Assembly (NCBI GenBank): GCA_033239005.1
Contig: BSQZ01000039.1
Coordinates: 1,921,816 to 1,985,815 of the forward strand
Length of the DNA stretch: 64,000 nucleotides
Direction of reading: 5' to 3'
Source: Lamellibrachia satsuma
Lineage: Eukaryota; Annelida; Polychaeta; Sabellida; Siboglinidae
The position numbers were made by a program, and so were the translations under genes. The notes under the pieces are model-generated. The model had not been told where the DNA came from and did not search any database. It was given only the letters and a program-made list of their open reading frames with translations. Of this stretch, positions 47,198 through 59,100 are shown piece after piece. Numbering within the stretch: position 1 is the first letter of the stretch; the number at the start of each line of letters is the position of its first letter.

Positions 47198-50100
47198 CAT
47201 ATCTTCCCAAGTTTTCCATTTTCATTATGTGTATAAGGTTTGCCATGTTTAATTGTGCTGTGTATGATTGAAAGTTGAGGTAATAATGTAAAAAACATCA
47301 ATTTCTAAAAATAAAAATTATTCTAAACCAGTGACAACAATTTCTTTTTGGAATCTCGTAAATCCATGGGGTCGTTGAACAAACAATATTGTTCAGAACC
47401 GACTGCACATATTTACGTAAACTCCAGTAGCTTTCATCTCAAATAGAAGTGATGGCCTCTCGGTATCAACTTTACAACGGTGGACACAATGATAAATAAC
47501 CGGCATGTGTGATCATCCTCAACTGCCAGGAATGCACAAGAATGCATTAGAAGGCATAAGAATGCTTGCAAACCATGCAGAAATCTACACGGTTATGACT
47601 CAGGTATCTAGGAGACTGATTGACTACAAGTCGCAGTTCATCATTCATGTTTCTGTTCACTTATTGAACAGGCGGATGTAATTAGAGACCGGATTGTGGT
47701 AGACGCTATTGATCAGACTCTGTTGGCGCACTGCTGTCAGCAGTCACAGGAAACCCGGGCAACGAATATTAAGTGACAGATCTGTCGTTTATTTAGTAAC
47801 AATTCTAGGAAACTGCTGAAATAAAACTGACAAATAATCTCTGTGGCAAAATCTCATGCTAAGCCAACTCAAAAACGACACACTTAGCCGACTCAATCAA
47901 TTTTAAACAATATTTAACAACATTTAAAAAGACCGTTATCAAAGGCAAAAGACCCAGATGACAAATGGACAAGGAAGCCTTGGGTCTATCAAGAGTCCAG
48001 CAATTGTTCATCTAACCCGCCCTTCAGAGATATTTATCAAATACGTTAGCTGACTCAAACTGACATGTTTCACTGACTCAGTTTGAACCAGTACGTTAGC
48101 TGACTCAAACCAATATATTTCAATGATTAAAACTCATTTTGATAACAAACAAATGACTGAAACCGACACGTCTAAATGATTAAAACTAACACATTTAAAT
48201 GACTAAAACTGTCTTATAATAATCACTGAAACTGTCTTATAATATAATAATCATTGAAACTGTCCTATAATATAATAATCATTGAAACTGTCTTGTACTA
48301 ATCATTGAAACTGTCAATGATGTAAACAAATATATTTATTTGACTGAAACTGGCATGCATTTAAATGACCAAAATAATAATTATATTATGTAACCTGACT
48401 CCACTGAGTTGTTTAACTAAACAAAACCAACACATTTCAATGACTCAAACTGATTTATTTAGCAGACTAAAACTGATTTATTTAGCAAACTAAAACAGAT
48501 TTATTTAGCAGATTAAACCAATATACGATGACAACCCAGGCAATTTTATATATGCTGATAAATAGAACTGGAACTTCTTATCTATCATCAGATTCTGAAG
48601 AAGATATGTTGAGGAACCAAACAGATCCTGCGATCAGAACCATCCTAAGGTATCCTTTAAGTTTAGGCATACAGTGGAACTTCAGTGTATGTTCACCTCT
48701 CTGGTCTGGTCAACTCGCCATTGGCTTAGTCCCAAATGATTTCCCATAGTAAAGAATAGGATGTTAATCCCGCTAATACGGTCACCTTGTTACTCAGGAA
48801 TATGGTCAGTAACCCAGTGTAAAACTGGCAGACCCCCCTGGTATTACGGTCAGTCGCGGCTGGACGGCCCCCGGACACCAAAAGTGACGCCAGCAGTACA
48901 AAGCAAAGCAGTTGGTGTGTTTACTCGGTGACCGGAAACCTTCAGAAACAATGAAAGAAGCAAGACCCCAGTCATCTTAAGTAATACTTTCAGTTCGAGT
49001 TCTTGCGGATGAGTAGATTTTCCAATTCCAATTCTTAGCTTGCGAATAGATTTCACAGAAAAATATGGCGGCTGTGGCCTTGGCGCTTACAATATGGTGA
49101 TCTTAATAGTGAGCTTTCACTGTATTTCATTAATTCCAACTGATATGTTTAGCAGACTAAAAATAAATAAATTTTTTCACTAACTCAAATGTTAGGGGCC
49201 GTTCACAACTGTCAACATTTATGTATTCATACTAAGCGTACTAAAGGGGAAGTGGTCAAGACCCACATACTATTTTTTTTAATGTTGATCACATGCGAAA
49301 TATTACCACCATTGTGCAAGAAAGTGAACTGTTACGGAACTTCGATCGTTTAAATCATGTAACTGTTCACAGCTGTAACACAGTCCGACATCTTGGAAAT
49401 TCACAACTTTGTGGAAAACAATTATCAATATAACACCATGGAGCTTTAATATAATATTAGAGATAAATGCTTGTAAACACATTCTGGTGGTTATCACTGT
49501 CCTACACACATGCACTGTGTCATAATATTATTACATCGATATATTTTTCTATCTGGAAAATTATCAACATTTTAAAGTACTAATTCGGGGGGGATCTGAG
49601 AATTAGTGCACTTTGTACAAAGACGTTAACGTCGACAACTGTGATTCATTCTGACAAATAAGTGTTAGACATACTCACCGCAAGTAATGTCTCCACTTCC
49701 TTTAATACTTTGTTGACATCGTCTCGGAGCACCCATTCATACTCCCGCTGCTGCAAAATTCAACAACAGATATCGTTTGAGATTTTGACAATTGCAGAAA
49801 TTAAATATAACCGGTACTGAAACGTTGGCTTTCATGATTAACCTCACTTTCTAAATATAGTTTGGATGATTACAATAACTGTGGGAATATATAGATTTAT
49901 AGAACAAATTATTATAATGTGAACACAACATGCCATCTGTCAAGGCCCCGAGAGGACGGGATCCCAATTGTAACTGATACAGGCAAAATTATGTATATTC
50001 AACGTAAAGTTCAATCTGTCAGCATGTGCGAGTGATATTGGGCCTACTTGCAATTTAAATTGTTTAATAATTACTCTAATTGATATTAAGGTAAGTTAGG

Positions 50101-53100
50101 ATACCTTTAAAAAATTATGTTATGTTGGATGGAGCTTTTGGTCCTTCTCGGTTACAGGACTAAACTGTTCTCCAGAGTCTCAAAAGTTCCATCGAGCATA
50201 ACAATAGACTCTGAAAGATATCTTAATTTACTTTAATATGATTATCACACTAACACATGTTAATATCGCACTAACACATGTTAATATCACACTAACATGT
50301 AAATGTGTAGAATGAGGCCAGGGTGGACCAGCAGCACAGACCTGGACCTCTTCCCCCAACTTTTACCCCTGGTGAGACCCTCCCGACATACGCATTCTGA
50401 AGCTTTTCAACTCCCCCTAATCACTAAGCAATTCATCCAGTATAGCTTTTTACCCCGCACAATAGCCAATTGAAAAACCTGCCAGCCAACTCAGCTACAG
50501 CGCCAAGTTTGGAGATTTTCAGACAGAAGATTTCCAGCTTGCAACATTAACTGATATTGCATTTTTCACGCTATCAACTTTTCCTCTCCTCAAATTGCAG
50601 TTCTACACGCACGCTATCATCTTTTCTCTTTCTTCCAAATATTTTATTACTTTCTCTTACAACACTTTAGCAAGTGTGCACACACAGCGAGTGTATGAGC
50701 CTTGAAGAGAGGGTTCACTCGTACACAGAAGTGTGCACACACAGCGAGTCTATAAGCCTTGAACAGAGGGTTCACTCGTACACAGAAGAAGAAGAATGCA
50801 TACAGACATGAAATACGTGTTTACTGCTGTTTATGACGCTTTTGTAAGGTTTCACCTTTCATGAAAATATGTACGTTTTTGACGAGCAGGTCCTTAGCCT
50901 ATACAACAGCAAGATAGAAAAATTTGTATGGCGATTGACTTTGCCTACGTTGGCCACTGCTCGTTTGCGTTGTCCCAGTTGGTGTTGTTGTTGATATACA
51001 ATTTCCGGTAATCGTTTACTTAACTGGCCTAAATTATTAGGGCTTTATGACAACGATTTTTCTAGCATTTTTGTACCTGAATGCGTTCCTTACATCATTC
51101 TGCATATCTTCCAGTAAAAAAAGTTCACATATTTTTAAAAACATTGTGTTTTAAGCCACTTTTAATCAGTTTTACACATCAAAACAGCGGAACCGATTGC
51201 ATGATAAACATGGCGTGATGTTTGTATGAATTAGGCATACAATTATGCAACGTAAAAGAATAAAGAGAAAGAATTAAGAAAATAGGCTCCAAAAATTTTT
51301 CAAACAAAGGAATTCTAGAAAAAAAATTAAAACATTCTTCATAGTTTTCATATTAAACGCAACATTTGTAGAGCACATACAGTCACTTCAAACGTAATAT
51401 TTCATATTTTATTGAATGATATATTTGATGTTGCAAATATTATTTGTATGAAAATTATGTGGTCGATATTAGATGTTATAGATCACTGGGAGTGGATGGG
51501 ATTCCTCCAAAATTACTAATGGAAACAGTAGAACAAATCAGTATACCACTTGCAAGAGTATTCAACTTGTCATTAAAAGAGGGAGTTGTTCTGTTTGAAT
51601 GGAAAGAAGCAAACATCATACCATTATTTAAAAAGGGTTCGAGAAATAAGACAGAAAATTACAGACCAGCGAGTTTAACGTCAGTGATTTGTAAATTATT
51701 CGAAAGGTTAATTAAAGACCATATGGTGGACTTCCTCGTTAAGCATAATTATTAAATTCATCTCAACATGGATTCCTTAAAGCGAGGTCATGCTTAACAA
51801 ATATGTTATGTTTTTGGAAGAAATCACTAAGTGGATAAACGTGGGTTCGCCAGTAGATATTATCTACTTAGATTTTCAGAAAGCTTTTGACAAAGTGCCA
51901 CATCAAAGATTACTACTTAAATTAAAAGCCCATGGTATCGGGGATAGCATAACTGACTGGACAGAACAATGGCTGACTGACAGAAGACAACGAGTTGTAG
52001 TAGATCGAGAAGTTTCAAATTGGAAATCGGTTTTGAGTGGGGTACCTCAAGGATCAGTATTAGGACCTATATTATTCTTAATATATATCAATGACTTGGA
52101 CGACAGTATAACAAGTAACATAGTGAAATTTGCAGATGACACAAAACTGTTTAGAAAGGTTAATACTGATGGTGATAAACAACATTTACAAAACGATCTA
52201 GACAGATTAGTGAAATGGTCTGATAAATGGCAGATGTTGTTAAATTTTGGGAAATGTAAATGCCTACATACAGGACATGGGAACCTGGATGTAAACTATA
52301 AAATGGGAGATACTGTTCTGGGTACTACTGTAAAAGAAAAGGAGTTACAATAAGCACTGATATGAAAGTTTCAGAGCAGTGTGGTATTGCAGCTTCAAGG
52401 GGTAATCAAATTCTTGGATTGAATAGAAGAAACATAACATACAAGGGAAAAAAGTTAATTATACCTCTTTAAAGCAATAGTTAGACCTCATTTAGAATAC
52501 TGTATTCAAGCATGGAGACCATATCGTAAGAAGGATATAGATATGCTTGAACGCATACAAAGGAGAGCAACTAAAATGATTCCAGAACTGAGAGGACTTA
52601 GTTATGAAGAACGCCTGAAGGAATGTGGTTTACCAACTCTAGAGACAAGGAGGTTAAGAGGAGATCAGATTGAAGTTTTTAAGATATTGAATGGGTATGA
52701 AAATATTGATAGAAATATGTTTTTCTCACTCAAGAAGGATAGCAGAACTAGAAGACATGAGGTAAAATTAGTAAAGGATCAATGTAGGTTGGACATCAGG
52801 AAGCACTCGTTCTCAGAGGACAATAAATGAATGGAACAAATTGTCTACAGATTGTGTAACTGCTAGCAGCGTGAATATGTTTAAAAACAAGGTTGACACA
52901 TATCTCAGGAGGGCGGGTTATAAGTAGATGAACATTGTTGGACTCTCGATAAGCCAATGGCTTCCTTGTCGACTTGCCATCTGGGCCTTTGGCTTGGATG
53001 GCAAATCTTGTTAAATCTTGTTATGCGCATGCACAACTAAAAGGGGACATCTCATTGCATGTCATTGATATAATTAAATTTAAAAGAATGCATCAATTAA

Positions 53101-56100
53101 ATTATCTGTCGTTTGGTTAACAAAGATTATTGTTTCTGTAATAAAAAATTATACTGATGATATTGCATGTCGTGCGCATGTGCAACTTTAAAGGGACAAC
53201 TCATTGCATGTCATTGTTAACATAATTCAATTTAAAACAATGCAGGGTTAAATTATCTGTCGTTTGGTTAACAAAGGTTTTTTTAAAATTATGCTGATAT
53301 TCTTTCTGATGGGGAGTGAGGGAGAGGGAGGGGAGAAGGAGGGGAGAGGGAGTGGAGAGGGAGGGGAGAAGGAGGGGAGAGGGAGGGGGAGGGGAGAGAG
53401 TTGAAACAATCGTCAGTAAATTCATTGTTCACCATCGTCGTCTGGCATTCTGTAAAAGAAGGATCCCATCAAGGTTAAAAGAAAGTCGTCCATCTCAGTC
53501 ACATGCCTTATTGCATATTCGTAGAAAGCGTTGTGTACGTTCTTCAATATCATGAGTCGTACTAACGAAGAATAGCAGAATGAACATCGAAGTACTGCGA
53601 CTGAGCGATCGTAGAGGATCTGTGCCTCATTGACCCATTTATTAAGTACGGACAGGGTTGAAAAAAATCATGATTTTTATTTTAAAAAATAAAAAAAATC
53701 GGACTTTTTTATTTAAATCGGATTTATTTGATTAATTTGAAATCTGGTATATAGATATTTATATAAATGTTTAAATTTGTAAACTCTTTCAAACATGTTA
53801 TATTCAAATCGATTTGGGTTATTGTTTTAACAGAGGGTACATGATTTTTGCTTATATAAAGACATTAGACAATGTCCACAAGGCCTCACCCCCTGTAGTT
53901 GCATAATCTGTCTTGGAAAGAAAAGCATGCTGTGTGTCTGTGGCTGTAGCAGTGGTAATTATTGTTTGCCTATAGGGTGGATTAGCACCTGTCCAGAGCT
54001 CTGTGTACTCTAAGGGTCTCTAACCAGAATTGGTACAGTATTAAACAACCGAGTCAACATACTGAATTTGTAACAACTAGTATAAGCTATCAGTGAACTT
54101 TAACTCAGGGCTTCTGTGCTGAAAAGATACTTCCTCTGGAAGACAAGTTTGTGTGGCTTCACTGCATTCAGAAAGGGAATAGCTCAAACATACACAATGT
54201 CATAAATCAGGCTATCTGGTGACAATACAGCTACACAAGTGTGCACACTTTGTGTTTTGTATTAAAAACATAAAAACTTTGTGATTTCGATGCTTGTAAA
54301 CAATTATTTGTGTTAAATTCATATAAATCAGCGATTAAAAAAACCAGAAGTCAAAAAAAAAATCATAAATCAATGATTTTTTTGGAGCGATTTAAATCAA
54401 TGATTAAATCAAATGATTGAAATCAAACAACCCTGAGTATGGGTATCTGACAGCAGGCATGATAAAACTTGTATTCTGTGTTGTAGGTTTTCGCAGCAAT
54501 ATCCTGCGGAGAAATCGTGATGTAGTACCGCCTTGCCAGTGATTAATGGGAAGAAGACATAGCTCAGAAAAATTTTAATTGTTCATATTTAATAACATTA
54601 ATTACTTTCTTGTAATACATGTGAAATAAAAGCATCCTTTCAACTCGCACACATATTCAATATATAACATTAATTAACATATTAGTAATTAATTAATTGA
54701 CATGCTACACTGTTGTAACTGCTAATGTGATTTTGATGTGTAATAAGTAAAACACAGTTTACAGTTATTTAGATTTTTTGAAGGGATGGAGTCGTAAAAA
54801 CAGAAATGTATTATTATCATTACGGGACACATAACTTTTCATTATCATTACAAGCCACCATTGTCAGTTTAATTATCATTACCATCAATGGCCAGTTATA
54901 TGTAAAGAACTCCATGAACCAACTAGTGTAAAAGTTACTTATATTTATTTGAATGAAAATGTCGCAAAGTAACAATGGTGTTTTAAAGTTGTATGGGGAC
55001 TCTTGATAAGTTCTTGTCCGCTTGCCATCTGGGCCTTTGCCTTGGATGGCAATCTTGTTAAATATTGTTACAGATGGAGTACGGACATAACTCCTCACGG
55101 ACAAAACCCCTAATGATCATTATTATTTTGACTTTGCAGTAATGTAACAAAATTTTTTGGCAACTTGTTTATTTCAAATAATTCAGTCACGTACATGTTG
55201 ACACTTTTTGTGTATTGAATAGGAGAAATACCAGAGATGTAGCTAATTGCGTATAAGATGATCTTTACACTTGCTATTATACAAAAATAGTAGACCTAGC
55301 ATCACATCACAACATACATTTCTTTTGTCCAGAGGGGTTAATGTAGGTATACAGACACACTTCCCCTGGGTATACTGCCCCCACCTAAACGGCAACAATG
55401 ACTAAAAAACCTCCTCACATAACTACACAAAAATACAACATGCGGTATATGTAATAACCTTTATTTGCATTGTAAAAAATTAGTTACACTATCTTTATTG
55501 TAGGGGGGTGAGTGCCAAGTACAAGTACACCACTTCTACCATGGCTAAACCGGCACAGGCTTTATACATTATTGTTGTTCCGATTAATGCTTCATATATA
55601 TACCCCTATGTAGGCACATGCAGAAATAAGGTAAATTGCTGTAGGAAATCCTTGCCCAAGCCTAAATAATAACACTATTTAGTAAGTATTTACATTGTGT
55701 GGTTTTCTTCCACGCACCGAGGGCCTAGGTCCGAGGCAGTTGCACAAAAGAAAATGTGTAGCATATGCACAAACTGCCGTGATGGGCGCATAACTGTCGT
55801 ATACACATTGAATGCACAGGATTATGTATCCGCTGGATGTGAGCTGTGAATGTGTTATCAGTCATTCGATCAAGAAATGTATACTCAGACAAATCCGGTG
55901 ATACTACTACTGCACATAGACAGAGCATATACATGAAAAGCAATACATATGTGGTTTGGTTACTCACCAGATTAGAATTACTAAAAAAAAAACTAAATAT
56001 GTATTTGGTGTTCCCAAAAATATAAATATGCATATCATTTAATTATTATTTGTAAATTATTTAAATGAACATGTTAATGTAAAGAGAGTACATTAAATTG

Positions 56101-59100
56101 TAAATTTATATAAACTGACTTAAATTTATATAAATTGACTTAATTAAAATACTCCTTTCCTCCCTCCTTAAAGTTGTACATGCGCATGACATGCAGTATC
56201 ATCAGTATAATTATTAATTACAAAAACAGTAATCTTTGTTCACCAAACGACAGATAATTTAACACATGCATTATTTTTAATTTAGTTATGTTAACAATGA
56301 CATGCAATGAGTTGTCCCTTTAAAGTTGCACATGCGCATGACATGCAATATCATCAGTATAATTTTTTATTACAAAAACAATAATCTTTATTCACCAAAC
56401 GACAGATAATTTAACCGATGCATTCTTTTATATTTAATTATATTAACAATGACATGCAATGAGATGTCCCCTTGTAGTTGCACAAGCGCATAACATCTAA
56501 TATCGACCACATAATTTTCATACAAATAATATTTGGAACATCAAATATTTCATTCAATAAAATATGAAATATTACGTTAGAAGTGACTGTATGTGCTCTA
56601 CAAATGCTGCGTTTAATATGAAAACTGTGGAGAATGTTTTACTTTTTTTCTAGAATTTCTTCATTTGAAACATTTTTGGAGCCATTTTCTAAATTTTTTC
56701 TCTTCATTTTTTACGTCGCGTAACTGTATGCCCAATACCATGGACTTATATTTACATATTTAAATATATGTCCATGTCCAATACACACAAACACCGCCTT
56801 CACGGTTCTGATGGCACCGAGGCTAGGTATATCAACAAAAAATTCAAATCGATCAGATGATCATTTAAATGGTTCCACAGGATAGAGTGTCCTATAAAGT
56901 TTATAACACTTTTGGAATTTTGTTGATATCTACATTATTTCCGAAGTTATTCCATTTCTTGTGACCCGGAATGCTGAGGACTGTATTTCATTTATATGAA
57001 AATAGCAATAGTTTTTAATGTATTGAACATATTGATGTGAAATAAAAAGGTATATGACCCAGAAACTAATGTTAATAATATGACCTCGACATGACCTAAT
57101 TAGTTGACCTACATTTAACCTTTGACCTATTTACATGGAGTAATGGGATTATTTGGTTGTAATTAATTAGTAAATGGGTTTATTAAACCTTTATGGGATG
57201 GATATTGTCAAAGTATCTACTTCAATGTCATGTGACTTGGTAAATCCATATTTTTGATGACCTAATTAATTGACCTACATTTTACATTTGACCTATTTAC
57301 GTAGATTAATGGGCTAATTTAGCTGTTATTTAATAGGTAATTGGCCTATTTAACTTTTAATGGATGGAAAATGTCAATTTATCAACTTGAATACTATGTG
57401 ACCATGTAATTTTACATTACCTAATTAGTTTACCTGCATTTCACACTTGACCTATTTACAGGGAGTAATAGCATGGTAATAAGTTGGTCCACCCATACAG
57501 AGCTAGGGGCACCAAAATAATTGTATGTGTTTAGATTATTTTACAGTTAATTGTACATATTTTACCATGTATTAATTATGAAAAGGTTATAGCATGTTAT
57601 TCAAAAGCAACCATTTATTTCTATATGCACATACGTTTCTTCAGACAATGTCAATGCCTATCTATGTTCGTCATATTTTTTATTTCTTGCAGGCAAATGC
57701 AATAGTGTGTCAATGTTCCACAAGTACACTGTCTCAGCATCAAGTACATGATTTTGTTTATCATGTTAGATGAGTGCATGGCAATAATTTCCATGTGTAA
57801 GAGTATAATGGTTATCGTAGACGACAGCACATTTGTCAAAACCAGAATTGATCACTTTGATGTCGCTCATCGATGGACGATGAATCTATCTCAAATCATC
57901 ATTGAAGAAAGGAACAGTTGTCCTGAGATGAAGTCTTATATGCTGTTGCAATAGTGCATGCAGTGTTATCTCCAAGGTGTTCATCATTCGATTCATTTGT
58001 ATCATAACAGTTGATTGTAATCCATATAAATCACAAACTAGCTGAAGTCTGTACACACAAGTTGCTGTTGAATACCTTTACCTGTAACACAAAATACTTT
58101 TGAATAATTAAATTAATAATTATAATATTATACATCTGATATAATCAGATGATAAAATATCAAAAGTACATTTTATAACAGTAAATTTTGCACAAATAAA
58201 AACTGGATCTTCTAAAATCCAAGATGTCAAATAATGTGTAAAATAAAATAACGATAATTAAGAAGATATTCAAGTTGGCATAAATGATCACTGCAAATAA
58301 AAATTAACAAAACACAAATAGTGGCAGATATTAAGTATAAAATATGCATAATCAAATATTAAAGTGAAAAGTATCTGCAGCTTTAAAAAATGATTACTTG
58401 GTTTTTAACAGTAATCACTGGAAGGCGACCGAACATATAGGTATATACAAATACACAACAATTTTGTTATTCATCATAAAGTATTCATTATCAATGCATA
58501 CCTTAGAAACACTACACAACTCACACCAGTTATTACAATTTACAAATTATATAATCAGTAAAAAAGGTATGCAGTAAAACGCAACAAAAAAAACAATAAA
58601 ACATAATTTCTGACAACTAGTAAATACAGCTACACAAACTAAAGAAATACATATATAACAAATGCTATAAACAAAACGTGCCAGCAATTAATTGTTGAAA
58701 TGTGGATTGCTCGGATTCTTCGAAAAGATTTCATATTCCAATATTGCAGATGACGTCATGACGATGTCAAATCATCTTGCAGTAATTTACCTTTCGTAAT
58801 TTTTAACATAAAAATATTGACGCATAGACAACAATAATACATTTATAATAACCTTTATCAACAAAACATGCAATTATTTAATCGCAGAAATACGGATGTC
58901 AACGGATTACGATGCGTCAAAGTCTTTACAATATACGTTCACGCAAAGCCACCGACCACAGCTTCCGAACGACAAAACATGACAAATTAGCGCGCACCGG
59001 GTCATGTTGCCCACGTTTTTCTGAAAAACGGCAGTTGTCCACTGCACTGATATGCACATCATTTTAAAGCTAAGTAATTATTGTACTGTTCTTTTTTATT

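Noticed and set aside
49303..49515. Possible ROGDI exon near 49.4 kb
   Set aside because: The ROGDI frame is continuous without it, and the peptide has no match to the family.
57748..57954. 68-codon + strand frame
   Set aside because: Short, unremarkable composition, in ROGDI intron 1; no motif recognised.
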